64,000 nt of DNA from Nitrospira_D sp964445795 (GTDB lineage Bacteria; Nitrospirota; Nitrospiria; Nitrospirales; Nitrospiraceae). The translations under genes were made by a program, and so were the position numbers. The notes below the pieces were generated by a model. It had not been told where the DNA came from. It did no database searches and worked only from the letters and a program-made list of their open reading frames with translations. Where the stretch lies: the NCBI GenBank assembly GCA_964445795.1, contig CAYULI010000006.1, forward strand, positions 1 to 64,000. The letters are read 5' to 3'. This document shows positions 49,372-58,561 of the stretch, one piece after another (the stretch's first letter is position 1; the number at the start of each line of letters is the position of its first letter).

Positions 49372-50430
49372 ATGAGCCAACTCAAACAAACCTTCACGGT
49401 TCCTTCCCTGGTGGCATTCGTACTCATCTCAATCGCGGGATTTCCTGTGCCTGCGCTCACATTCGACTGGGTTCCCACCGACGAAGCGATTAAGAAGTAT
49501 CGCCAGAGTTGGAACCCGTTTTCGGAAGGCCCGCTGCTTATCCAGGCGGTTGACATTCACCCGGAAGGGCAATTGTCAGTACGACCGTTCTTCTTCTCAT
49601 CGATTTCCGAAAAGAGTTACGGCAACCAATTGTCCTTTCCCACGGAAAGGCGCAACGGCCCGGCGCACACCTACGCCATATCGCCGCTCATGACCGTCAC
49701 CTATGGAGTGACCAACCACGTTGAGCTGGGGGTGGCTTCTTCGCTCAACTCCTTTTGGTCGAAGGACACGGCCACTGCCAACGCGGGCAAAGGCGGTCCT
49801 TGGACCACAGATACGGGCATGGGCGATCTCTCGCTCGTGATAAAATATCGTCCCATCGTGCAGGACCCCGACAGCGCGCAACCTTCTGTAACCCTCTATC
49901 AGCAGATTGTGCTGCCCACCAGCCGGTGGACCGGCACGGAGCGACCGCCTGGAGGGTTCGCGCCACTCGGCCGACTCCCGGCAACCCGATTTGGAGAATT
50001 GGGGTTCACGGAAGGCATGACTTTCCGGAAAAACGCGAACCCGTTCCGCTTCAGCGGCGGCGTGTATTACACCTATTCGGCGCCGGGAAGCGATGTAGGC
50101 CAGACGACTTACGTCGGCGACATCATCAATACCCGCTTCATCTTTGAGCATTTCCTCGACGATAAGAAAGGCTTGGCCTACAACATCGAGTTCATCAGTG
50201 TACACACCACAACATGGCGAGCGGACGGGCATGCGATCAACCGCGGCCAGATCAACGGTTCCACCGTCATCGGTGTCGAACCGGCGATTCAATTCAAGTT
50301 GAGCGATTCGATCGTGGGCGCGGCTGGTGTGCTCTTCACGTTAGCCGGGCAGAACGCCCGCGACGCGATTTATCCCAATTTCGCCTTCCAGTGGTACTGG
50401 AACAAGACCGGTAAAGTCATCATGCGATAG
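49372..50430 (+). CDS. Outer-membrane beta-barrel protein (transporter-like)
   Basis: 352 residues, with a signal peptide (VPSLVAFVLISIAGFPVPAL). The mature part is a beta-barrel: alternating hydrophobic strands such as YAISPLMTVTYGVTNHVELG, GDLSLVIKYRPIVQ, ITLYQQIVLP-type segments, FRFSGGVYYTYSAPGS and FAFQWYWNKTGKV. It resembles the MetA-pathway/phenol-degradation or DUF-type outer-membrane families. The AAAATG start has a modest AGGAAAA site upstream. It is divergent from the molybdate regulator across the AT-rich region. The ligand is unknown. Confidence 0.65.
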   Translation: MSQLKQTFTVPSLVAFVLISIAGFPVPALTFDWVPTDEAIKKYRQSWNPFSEGPLLIQAVDIHPEGQLSVRPFFFSSISEKSYGNQLSFPTERRNGPAHTYAISPLMTVTYGVTNHVELGVASSLNSFWSKDTATANAGKGGPWTTDTGMGDLSLVIKYRPIVQDPDSAQPSVTLYQQIVLPTSRWTGTERPPGGFAPLGRLPATRFGELGFTEGMTFRKNANPFRFSGGVYYTYSAPGSDVGQTTYVGDIINTRFIFEHFLDDKKGLAYNIEFISVHTTTWRADGHAINRGQINGSTVIGVEPAIQFKLSDSIVGAAGVLFTLAGQNARDAIYPNFAFQWYWNKTGKVIMR

Positions 50431-50450
50431 CCGGCCGGTACGACCGGCTA
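50428..50450 (+). terminator. Hairpin overlapping the stop of the outer-membrane protein gene
   Basis: TAGCCGG (50428-50434) pairs with CCGGCTA (50444-50450) over a 9-base loop. It begins at the stop codon. No T-run follows, so a role as terminator is uncertain. Confidence 0.3.
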
Positions 50451-50491
50451 CTGGCTTGGAGCGATTACACCCCCTGTGCTACCCTACCGCC

Positions 50492-52078
50492 ATGCCAGAC
50501 GGTTGGCTCAGTCACCTCTCCATCGGAAAGAAACTGGCCCTGTCGTTCAGCATTATGCTCCTCTTGCTGATCGGCAGCCTCGGTGCCTCGCTCTTCTATC
50601 TATCCCGGGTCAACAGCTACATCGACCGCCACCAGCGCATCACCATTCCGGGCGTCGTGACCGCATCCGAAATGCTCCGCAACCTTGCCGATCTGCAAAG
50701 ACAAATGCATCACGCGCTTGAACATCATGCCGCGGCGGACCGGAGCGCCGCTTTTCAATCCATCGCAGACATCGAGCGCCGCACACTGACGGCGCTCGAC
50801 ACCTACCAGACAACCCATGCCGCCCGCACGCACCCTGTTCTGTACGCCATGTTGCAACAGCACAGACGCGGTGAGCTGGCCGAAGAGGAAAGCCGGACAA
50901 TCGTCGCGATCGCCGATGGCCTGAGCGCTTTGCGCGCTCAGCGGGAAGACATCGAAGACGCGCTGCGCCGCGGGGGCAAGGTGCGCGCCGATTCTGAACC
51001 GCTCTACGAACAGACGGCGTTGAAAGTCGAGGACGCCCTCGCGGCGCTGATCGAGGTGCATCGCAAGATCGACGTGGAAATGAAGATCGAGGGAGATCGC
51101 CTGGTGGATCAGGCACGTCTGATCGTCATCGGCATCGTTGGCCTGCTCGCGCTCCTGATTGCTGCGGTGTATCTGATGATGAAGCGCTTCGTCGCCACCC
51201 CGCTCCGCCGACTTGCCGCCACCGCTGATCGCGTGGCGCATCATGACCTGGCCGCGCAATTCGAGCCGTGGCCGACCCACGATGAGGTCGGCATCTTGGC
51301 GCACTCCCTGACGACGATGCTCGCGAATCTCCGGGAGCGCGGCTCGGCGCTCATGCGCAAGACCGAGGAGCTGGAGGCCTTCACCTACTCCGTTGCGCAT
51401 GATCTCAAAGGGCCGTTGCGGGAAATCGAGGGCTTCTCGTCGCTCCTGGAAAAACGGTTTGAGGAAAGCGGCGACGAGACCGTGAAGCACCACATCGACA
51501 TCATCCGGCGATCCACCCTGCGCCTCACCCACATGATCGACGCGTTACTCAAGTATTCTCGATTGGAACAACAGGATCTCCCGAAGCAGCGATTCAACGT
51601 CCTGGAAATGATCGGCAGCCTCGTCGTGGACCGGTTCAGCTCCTCGCAAGGACAGAAACCGACGATTCACGTCGACCTGCCATTCGCCGATCTCTACGGC
51701 GAACCCGTCAGCATCCGCCAAGCCATCGCCAATCTTCTGGACAACGCTGCGAAATTTTCTCGGGGCCAAGCGACTCCCGATATCCGGATCGGCGGCAGGC
51801 AAACTCCGACCGAGCGTATTCTCTGGGTTCAGGACAATGGGATCGGATTCGACGCCGCTCAGAAGGAACGAATCTTCGGTCTGTTCGAGCGGTTACACGG
51901 ACCGCAGGACTATGAAGGCACCGGCGTAGGACTGGCCATCGTCAAGGTGGTGATGGACAAGCACGGGGGGCGGGCCTGGGCGGATTCCACCCCCGGCAAA
52001 GGGAGCACATTCTTTCTCGCATTTCCTAATAGTCCGGAAGCCGCCAGCTTTCAGCAATCATCCAACACTCGAAGCTGA
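50492..52078 (+). CDS. Membrane sensor histidine kinase
   Basis: 528 residues from ATG 50492. A membrane segment (LALSFSIMLLLLIGSLGASLFY) precedes a four-helix periplasmic sensor domain of about 155 residues, a second segment (LIVIGIVGLLALLIAAVYLMM), HAMP (RLAATADRVAHHDLAAQFE), HisKA with YSVAHDLKGPLREIEGFSSL (phosphorylated His), and HATPase (IRQAIANLLDNAAKFS, WVQDNGIGFDAAQK, GTGVGLAIVKVVMDKHGG). The partner regulator starts 32 bases downstream. The stimulus cannot be read from sequence. Confidence 0.93.
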   Translation: MPDGWLSHLSIGKKLALSFSIMLLLLIGSLGASLFYLSRVNSYIDRHQRITIPGVVTASEMLRNLADLQRQMHHALEHHAAADRSAAFQSIADIERRTLTALDTYQTTHAARTHPVLYAMLQQHRRGELAEEESRTIVAIADGLSALRAQREDIEDALRRGGKVRADSEPLYEQTALKVEDALAALIEVHRKIDVEMKIEGDRLVDQARLIVIGIVGLLALLIAAVYLMMKRFVATPLRRLAATADRVAHHDLAAQFEPWPTHDEVGILAHSLTTMLANLRERGSALMRKTEELEAFTYSVAHDLKGPLREIEGFSSLLEKRFEESGDETVKHHIDIIRRSTLRLTHMIDALLKYSRLEQQDLPKQRFNVLEMIGSLVVDRFSSSQGQKPTIHVDLPFADLYGEPVSIRQAIANLLDNAAKFSRGQATPDIRIGGRQTPTERILWVQDNGIGFDAAQKERIFGLFERLHGPQDYEGTGVGLAIVKVVMDKHGGRAWADSTPGKGSTFFLAFPNSPEAASFQQSSNTRS

Positions 52079-52110
52079 AGGCTGAGAGTCAAGGGCTGAC
52101 ACCCAACAGC

Positions 52111-53454
52111 ATGCGCACGTTGATCATTGACGACGAAGAATATGTCCGACTGGTGCTGGAGCGGGCGCTCCGAGATGAAGGTTGCGCCGTGACGGCGGCC
52201 GGAAACGGGCAGGCCGGTATCGAGGCGCTCCAAAGCGGCACGTTCGACTGTGTCATCACCGATCTGCGGATGCCCGGCCTCGACGGGCTGGGCGTTCTGC
52301 AGTGGGTGAACGACCATCAGCCGGACGTGGATGTCGTCATGCTGACGGGCCATGGCGACGTGAAGGACGCTGTAGAGGCGATGAAACAGGGCGCCTGGGA
52401 TTTTCTCGTCAAGGACACACCGTTCGACGGTACAGCGGTGAAAGCGACGCTCGCAAAGTTGCGGACGGTGCGCCGCCTCCGGCGGGAGAATCTGGCGGCC
52501 CGTCACGGCGGCTATCAACACAAGGCGATCGTGGACGGATCCAGTGCGGCGTGGCGGTCTCTGAAAGCCCAGGTTGTCAAGATTGCCCCTTCGCGGGCCC
52601 CTGTGCTCATTCAAGGCGAAACGGGGTCCGGCAAAGAAGTCGTCGCTCGACTCCTCCATGAACTCAGCCCCCGCTCGACCGGACCGTTCATCGCGATCAA
52701 CAGCGGCGCATTGAGCCGCGAACTGCTCGAAAGCGAATTGTTCGGCCATGAGAAAGGGGCCTTCACCGGCGCGGCGGCCTCAAAACAGGGACTCATCGCT
52801 GCGGCCGAAGGCGGGACATTGTTTCTGGACGAGCTGGGGGAGATGCCGGCTCCCATGCAGGTGAGTCTGCTGCGGTTCCTCGATCATGGCGAATACCGGC
52901 CCGTCGGCAGCACGCGAACGTTGCACGCGGATGTCCGGATCGTCGGCGCGACGAATCAGGATCTCCAACAAGCGGTCACAGCCGGCCGATTCCGCGAGGA
53001 CCTGTTCTACCGGATCAACACCGTCACGTTGAACGTGCCGCCGCTGCGCGAACGGATCGAGGACATTCCGGCTTTGGCCGAACACATTCTCACCGCGCTT
53101 CGACCGGCAACGACCGCGCGCCGCACCCTGACGCCCGCCGCGCTTCGGCAGTTGACCGCTTACGGCTGGCCGGGGAACATTCGGGAACTACGGAACGTGC
53201 TGGAGCGCCTCGTCCTCATGGGGGCGGCTACTGGGCCGATTACCGAAGAAGAGATGGCAGGTGCGCTGCCGAGCCGTCCCGGAGCAGGCCGGACACAAGA
53301 TCCCGTACAACTCACTCTCGACGAAATCGAACGCCGCCATATCGAGCGCGTCCTCGCCTCTACTGGAGGTAATAAAAGCCAGGCTGCAAAAACGCTCCAG
53401 ATCGACTACAAGACTCTGCTCAGCAAGCTGAAGAAATACGAACTCGCCGGCTGA
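52111..53454 (+). CDS. Sigma54-dependent response regulator (NtrC family)
   Basis: 447 residues. Receiver at 1-120 (LIIDDEEYVRLVLERAL, phosphoacceptor in DCVITDLRMPGLDG, Lys in WDFLVKDTPFDG). The AAA+ domain has Walker A GETGSGKEVVARLLH, the sigma54 contact loop GHEKGAFTGAAAS, Walker B GGTLFLDELGEMP and the sensor block RIVGATNQDL. C-terminal Fis-type helix-turn-helix GGNKSQAAKTLQIDYKTLLS. All key residues look intact. I could not find a convincing -24/-12 sigma54 promoter for any gene in this region, so its target may lie elsewhere. Confidence 0.95.
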   Translation: MRTLIIDDEEYVRLVLERALRDEGCAVTAAGNGQAGIEALQSGTFDCVITDLRMPGLDGLGVLQWVNDHQPDVDVVMLTGHGDVKDAVEAMKQGAWDFLVKDTPFDGTAVKATLAKLRTVRRLRRENLAARHGGYQHKAIVDGSSAAWRSLKAQVVKIAPSRAPVLIQGETGSGKEVVARLLHELSPRSTGPFIAINSGALSRELLESELFGHEKGAFTGAAASKQGLIAAAEGGTLFLDELGEMPAPMQVSLLRFLDHGEYRPVGSTRTLHADVRIVGATNQDLQQAVTAGRFREDLFYRINTVTLNVPPLRERIEDIPALAEHILTALRPATTARRTLTPAALRQLTAYGWPGNIRELRNVLERLVLMGAATGPITEEEMAGALPSRPGAGRTQDPVQLTLDEIERRHIERVLASTGGNKSQAAKTLQIDYKTLLSKLKKYELAG

Positions 53455-53528
53455 GCGCTCTTGTTCCCTCAACGGCACGCTACCGTTCCGTTTCTCACGA
53501 GTCGAACCAGCCGCGGTCGTGGTTTGCG

Positions 53529-55118
53529 TCAATAGAACGTATACACCAGCAGACCGTTCACCTGGATTCTCATGTACACACTGGCGATCTGCGTGTAGTC
53601 AGCCGCGACTTTGAAAAGCCAGAACTTCGAAAAACGCTTTGTATAGGCCCCGTGCGCATCCCCTCCCACGCGAAAGACCGAGACCTGCGTCGCTTCATCT
53701 ATATACTGTAGGGCGGGACCGGCGGCGAGGTAGAGCTCGTCCTTGTTATCCCAACTGCAGGTCGCGGCCAGTCTCGGGATCTGATTGATGAATACCTGCG
53801 GGCTGAAGTACCCGCCCGCGAACGGCTCCCGCGGGGTCGGCTGAAATCCACTTTGATTCTCGCCGTAGTGCGTCAGGTACAGCAAATACTCCCCCGCGAT
53901 CTCCCAGTTGTCTTTCTGCCAGATCGGCAGAGCCAGCTTCGTATCGAGCCCGACCTGTTCATTCGTCCCAACCTCTTCGGCTGTCACCCACCCGACGAAC
54001 GGAGTGACCGTCACGTTGACGTGATCGAGGTTAAAGGCCAGCTCACTGTAGAACTGGGTCGACCGCGCCAGGCCTACCAGCTGGCCCGAGCTGCGCGCGC
54101 CGATCAACGCAGCGAACGAATCGTAGCGGAATTCGCGTTTCACACCGGGACGGATCGACAACGCCGCTCCTTCGTGGACGTATTCAAACTTGTAGGCCAG
54201 CCCATCGCCGCGCGGTGCGCCGTGGTACTCCAGCAAGGCATCGAATCGGTTAGACGGGCCGAATCGCAATTGATTCCCGAGCGACAGATACCCGCCTGAA
54301 CGGTTTTCCGCTGCGTTCCAGAAATGTTCGGCGCCGACCTCCAGGTGCGTCGTCGTAAACGCCGTCGCATCGAGTTTGACCCGCGAGCCCATCCGCAGCC
54401 CGTAGAGCTCGAACGGTTGTTCCGGCTGCGCGAGCACGCCCAGCACCGCTTCCACAGCCGGTTCACGGCCCTTCGCCATATCCCGGCGCAAGGCCGTCAT
54501 ATCGCCCGGCTCTCGTTTCGCATAGTCCCGTGCCAGGTTGGCATGATGCAGCGCCAGGTCGTTTTGGCCCAACCAGGCATAGGCCTTTGCCAGCCCTCGG
54601 TGCGCCTCGGCGTTGCGCGGCTGCGCCTCCAAGACCCGTTCGTACTGAGCGACCGCCTCCTGGCTGGTTTCCTTGCGCCGGGCCAGATGTGCGGCGTACT
54701 TCAGCCGCATGGCGGGATCGTTCTTCCGCTTCAGTCCCATGCGGTAATACTTCAACTTATCTTTTTCGCGGTACGCGTACCGCGACCATTCGAGTGCCTG
54801 GGCTTGGGCAAAAGCAATTTCGGCATCGTCATCCCATCGAGCCAGATACCGGTCGAACTGCTCGATCGCCTTGTCCTTCAAGCCCTGTTTGTCGTACGCA
54901 ATACCGAGACTGCGCATGGCTTCGCGATTGTCCGGATTGCGCTCGACCACCTTCTCGAAGGCTTCGATGGCCGTCTTGTAATTTTCGATCTCCATATTGG
55001 CCCGCCCCCGCGACATGTACCAGGACTCGACAAAGTCTTCGCCCTGTCCGGGTACCGCAACCAAGAGATGTCCGGCACACACCAGAGCCAGCCTAAGAAA
55101 ACTGATGCGACCCATCAT
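53529..55118 (-). CDS. TPR and beta-barrel protein, exopolysaccharide exporter-like
   Basis: 529 residues. Signal peptide ISFLRLALVCAGHLLVAVPG, then about five TPR units (residues 35-200; for example YKTAIEAFEKVVERNPDNRE, AMRSLGIAYDKQGLKDKAIE, AVAQYERVLEAQPRNAEAHR) and a C-terminal beta-barrel (about residues 235-529) ending in VNGLLVYTFY with an aromatic C-terminus. This is the BcsC/AlgK-AlgE plan, shortened. It starts 11 bases after the cellulose synthase fusion, so the two are coupled; a role in exporting the polymer is inferred. Confidence 0.75.
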   Translation of the reverse strand: MMGRISFLRLALVCAGHLLVAVPGQGEDFVESWYMSRGRANMEIENYKTAIEAFEKVVERNPDNREAMRSLGIAYDKQGLKDKAIEQFDRYLARWDDDAEIAFAQAQALEWSRYAYREKDKLKYYRMGLKRKNDPAMRLKYAAHLARRKETSQEAVAQYERVLEAQPRNAEAHRGLAKAYAWLGQNDLALHHANLARDYAKREPGDMTALRRDMAKGREPAVEAVLGVLAQPEQPFELYGLRMGSRVKLDATAFTTTHLEVGAEHFWNAAENRSGGYLSLGNQLRFGPSNRFDALLEYHGAPRGDGLAYKFEYVHEGAALSIRPGVKREFRYDSFAALIGARSSGQLVGLARSTQFYSELAFNLDHVNVTVTPFVGWVTAEEVGTNEQVGLDTKLALPIWQKDNWEIAGEYLLYLTHYGENQSGFQPTPREPFAGGYFSPQVFINQIPRLAATCSWDNKDELYLAAGPALQYIDEATQVSVFRVGGDAHGAYTKRFSKFWLFKVAADYTQIASVYMRIQVNGLLVYTFY

Positions 55119-55129
55119 AAAATCCCCTT

Positions 55130-58100
55130 CTATCTATCGTGGAGACCACGACGCCTCTCGATGGCGGAAACGGCCTGCTGCTGGAGCGCCGAAGCGGCCG
55201 GTGTCCGCATGCCCACGCGCCAAACCCCGGGCAGCCGGCGCCGGTGATACTGGGGGCCGAACGGGCTTCCGCTCCCGCCGACAACCCAGCTTGGGTCGGA
55301 TGGAAGGGGATTCCCAAACAGAATGAGCCCCAAGCCGTAAGGCGATCGATCCCGGAGAATCGCCAGGCGAGATTGTCCCCCGCACGTGAGGGTCACCGGT
55401 CGCAGGCAGCGACGGCGCAGGGTCCGTCGGCGTCGGGGGACGGTCGGTCTCATCGATCGCCACAGCCCCACGAACAGATGCGCGGCCATCAAGAACGGAT
55501 TCCGTACGCGCCCCTCATGAGCTCCGTGCCACGTCGAAGGGTCGGCAAAGAGATTCAGGACGAGCCACCGTCGCCGCCGTTCATCGGAGGACACAAACAC
55601 CGCGCCGCATCTGATCTCTCCGCTCGGCAGCGCCTCGTGGTAGACAACGCGCGCGCGCCAGGACATCGGCGTCGACCCGTGCAACGTCACGTCGATCTCG
55701 TCCGGAATCAGTTCGGTCGAGCCGGTCGCAAACGCCAGGCCCGACAGGCTGACATCGCGGGTGATTCCGTGATGCGCGATCCCTTCCCCGCGAACGTCCA
55801 GCCGCATCGGCTTCCGTATGCGCTCGGCACCGCGTCGTTGCGGCCGCTCCCAGGCCATGCTGAGACTGACGAGGAGCGTAAGGAGGTTGAACCCAGCCCA
55901 ACTCAGGTTAAAGAAATAGGCGTCCTTCTCGATCCCGAAAAACCAGAATTCCCAGATTCCTTTGGCCATCGCAGCGATGGTAACGCCGGTGGCCGCGAGC
56001 AGGCTCATCGACGTGCGCCAGTCGAACGACCGATGCTGCGACACGAGTCCTTTCGGCGTGACTTTGAACCCCATACGGCTCGGCAGAAACAAATCGAACA
56101 TGGACCGAAAGAGAGGGAATGCAACGGTCGCTTCGTAGGTCGACGACCAGAACAGGCGCGGCCAGCCTGGCAGGAGCGTCGACGACGCCATGGGCAGCGC
56201 CAGCATGAACGGCAAGAGGTACGCGACCAAGACCGACACCTCGGAAAAAATTGGGTGCAGATGGAAAAGGAGAAAGTAGAGCGGAGTCACCCAGAAGACG
56301 ACCCGGGCCAGGGGAAACAGAAAATAGTACAGCGAAGCGAAATAGCCAACCCGGTGTCTGAGCGCCAACCCCCGGCAGAACAGCGGATTATCCTTCAGAA
56401 AGATCTGCAAACATCCCAGCATCCACCGGCGGCGCTGCACGATGTAGGAGGACAGGTTCTCCGCCGTCAGCCCGACCGCCAGATCCTTGTCCACAAAGGC
56501 AGACTTCCAGCCCTTGGCATGAAGGAGCTGGCTGGTATGGATGTCCTCCGTGATGCTCATCAGGTTGAAGCCGCCGACCTCCTGGATGGCCGATCGGCGG
56601 AACACCGCTCCGCTGCCCACGAAGAAAGCCCCGCCCCATCGGTGGCGTCCGCTCTGAATCGCATGATTGAACAGATCCTGTTCGTTGGGAATTCGGGATC
56701 CGGTGCCGAACGCTCGCTGGAAAATATCTTGATTGTAAAAATGATGCGGGGTCTGCACGAATCCCACTCGCGGGTCGGCGAAGAACGGCACCGTCTCACT
56801 CAAGAAAGAAGACACCGGAATATGATCGGTATCGAACACGGCGACCAGTTCGCCGTCGGTCTGCGCCAACGCGTTATTGAGGTTCCCCGCCTTCGCGTGC
56901 CGCTTCGGCCCCTTGATACAGACAGCGCCATAGCGCTCGGCCAACAGCCGGACTGCTTCTCGATGACCGTCGTCCAGTACATACACTCGCTTGTTAGCGT
57001 AGGCGATCGCATCGGAGGCGATTAGCGTCTTTTCGAGAATCTCGCACGGCTCGGAATAGATCGGAATGAAGATATCGACCGAAGGCGAGAACTCGGCCGG
57101 AAGCGAAGCAGGTTCGTCTGACACACGTCTGCGTCCCAACCCAACCTGCACGAGGAGCAGCATCACCGTCGAGCAGGCATAGACCTCGGCCATCCAGAGT
57201 GACAGGCTAATGAACGGGCCTGCCGGCTCTACCCAGTTGATGGTGTCGGTCAGCCTCCAAGAAAGATAGCGCGCGCAGAGGGCGAACACGCAGGCCAGAA
57301 ACGTCGCTTTGAGCACCCAGTGCCATCGGGCCGCCACATACAACAGCAGCGTAACGGCACAGAGCTCCCACGGAACGTGGGCGGAGAACCCGACGAAATC
57401 GAACGGGCGCAGGAACGCAAAATATTCGTCGTAGCGCCGCGCTTGCTCCAATTCCACCGCACGAGAGAACCAGAGCCAGTTGTGCAGATAGTACGGCGTG
57501 CCTTTCCCAGCCAGCGCCTGGGCATACAGGGCCGCAAGCTTGACCTCCAGACGACGGGCTAGCTCCGGATGATCCTGAGCCGCCAGCGCATGGACGGTGG
57601 CGTAGAGCGGCAGCGCTTCGATCGACGAATGGGGCTCTCCCGCCGGCGTATAGCGATCGACGAATTTGCCGCGTGCCTGCCATTCCGTCCAGAAGAAGCG
57701 CAGCATCTTTTCCCGCAACTCCGATTCGGCCCGTCCAAACCATCGGGCATCTAGCGCCACGCGCCAGAAGATCGGAAAAGCATCGTAACTGAACGGGGCG
57801 ATCTGTCCCGTGCGTGGATGCGCGATGGTCAGACGACCGGTGGCGCGATCGAGATAGACGAGCTCAGGAGGCACCGCGACACGTTCCTCATCATACAGCC
57901 AGTGCAATAAGGCGTACGATCCATCGATGACACGCCGCCAATCATGGGCGCGATCGATGGACGCAAATACTGCGTAGGCGTAGGGAGCCAGGTAGGCCAC
58001 ATGAATCGTGGGATAGTCCTCGGCGATCGCCCAGTTTCCCCCTGTCACGTAGGAGCGGTCATTCACATGCACGATTTCTTGGTTCCAAATAGAATCCAGA

Positions 58101-58561
58101 ATGGCCAAGGCGTCCCGCTCGAAAGCCGGCTGATCGAACCGCCGGGACGCCAGAATCAAGGCCAAGGCGATGTCGGTGTCGGCATCCGACGCCGCATTGA
58201 AGGACAACACCTTTCCTTTCCATCTCCAAGCGAAGAGCTTGTCTTCCCGAACTTGCAGGTTCCGTTGCGTCCACCGCCAGACGTCCTCGAACGTCCTCCG
58301 ATCGTTCGACCAGACGGCCCGCAGCATGGCATAGCCCTGTCCCTCCGAGGTCGTAATCCCCTGCTCATCGAGACTGACTACTCTCCCCTCGCGGATATAC
58401 GCCTGCTTATAGAAGCTCCAGAGGGCGGAAAGGTCGTCCAGTTGCCGAATGTATCGATCGCTGGATGAGGTGGACAGTCGGGCCTCAGCCTGCGCGAAGG
58501 AGAGCACGATCAGAAACAGGAGGAGGAAGGCTGGAAGCTTCCCTAGAGGGCTGTGATACAT
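55130..58561 (-). CDS. Fused GH8 endoglucanase-cellulose synthase (BcsZ-BcsA) with PilZ domain
   Basis: 1143 residues from ATG 58561 (MYHSPLGKLPAFLLLFLI signal); the frame is open to 58801 without support. Residues about 30-350 are a GH8 cellulase: ITTSEGQGYAMLRAVW with the catalytic Glu and FNAASDADTDIALALILAS with the Asp. After a membrane segment comes a family 2 processive synthase: YVLDDGHREA, VAVFDTDHIP (DxD), SITEDIHTSQ (TED), VQRRRWMLGCL (Q-x-x-R-W), with further membrane helices. A PilZ domain follows (RKPMRLD then DVSLSGLAF), so c-di-GMP should activate it. A second, degenerate PilZ-like tail ends the protein. Normally BcsA and BcsZ are separate proteins. Confidence 0.9.
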   Translation of the reverse strand: MYHSPLGKLPAFLLLFLIVLSFAQAEARLSTSSSDRYIRQLDDLSALWSFYKQAYIREGRVVSLDEQGITTSEGQGYAMLRAVWSNDRRTFEDVWRWTQRNLQVREDKLFAWRWKGKVLSFNAASDADTDIALALILASRRFDQPAFERDALAILDSIWNQEIVHVNDRSYVTGGNWAIAEDYPTIHVAYLAPYAYAVFASIDRAHDWRRVIDGSYALLHWLYDEERVAVPPELVYLDRATGRLTIAHPRTGQIAPFSYDAFPIFWRVALDARWFGRAESELREKMLRFFWTEWQARGKFVDRYTPAGEPHSSIEALPLYATVHALAAQDHPELARRLEVKLAALYAQALAGKGTPYYLHNWLWFSRAVELEQARRYDEYFAFLRPFDFVGFSAHVPWELCAVTLLLYVAARWHWVLKATFLACVFALCARYLSWRLTDTINWVEPAGPFISLSLWMAEVYACSTVMLLLVQVGLGRRRVSDEPASLPAEFSPSVDIFIPIYSEPCEILEKTLIASDAIAYANKRVYVLDDGHREAVRLLAERYGAVCIKGPKRHAKAGNLNNALAQTDGELVAVFDTDHIPVSSFLSETVPFFADPRVGFVQTPHHFYNQDIFQRAFGTGSRIPNEQDLFNHAIQSGRHRWGGAFFVGSGAVFRRSAIQEVGGFNLMSITEDIHTSQLLHAKGWKSAFVDKDLAVGLTAENLSSYIVQRRRWMLGCLQIFLKDNPLFCRGLALRHRVGYFASLYYFLFPLARVVFWVTPLYFLLFHLHPIFSEVSVLVAYLLPFMLALPMASSTLLPGWPRLFWSSTYEATVAFPLFRSMFDLFLPSRMGFKVTPKGLVSQHRSFDWRTSMSLLAATGVTIAAMAKGIWEFWFFGIEKDAYFFNLSWAGFNLLTLLVSLSMAWERPQRRGAERIRKPMRLDVRGEGIAHHGITRDVSLSGLAFATGSTELIPDEIDVTLHGSTPMSWRARVVYHEALPSGEIRCGAVFVSSDERRRRWLVLNLFADPSTWHGAHEGRVRNPFLMAAHLFVGLWRSMRPTVPRRRRTLRRRCLRPVTLTCGGQSRLAILRDRSPYGLGLILFGNPLPSDPSWVVGGSGSPFGPQYHRRRLPGVWRVGMRTPAASALQQQAVSAIERRRGLHDR

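Noticed and set aside
49305..49556. 83-codon minus-strand frame in the AT-rich region
   Set aside because: It overlaps the outer-membrane protein gene out of frame and has no start signal.
55139..57025. Long plus-strand frame of 628 codons opposite the cellulose synthase gene
   Set aside because: It is a GC-driven shadow of the synthase gene, with no recognisable domain, and the opposite strand has all the catalytic motifs.
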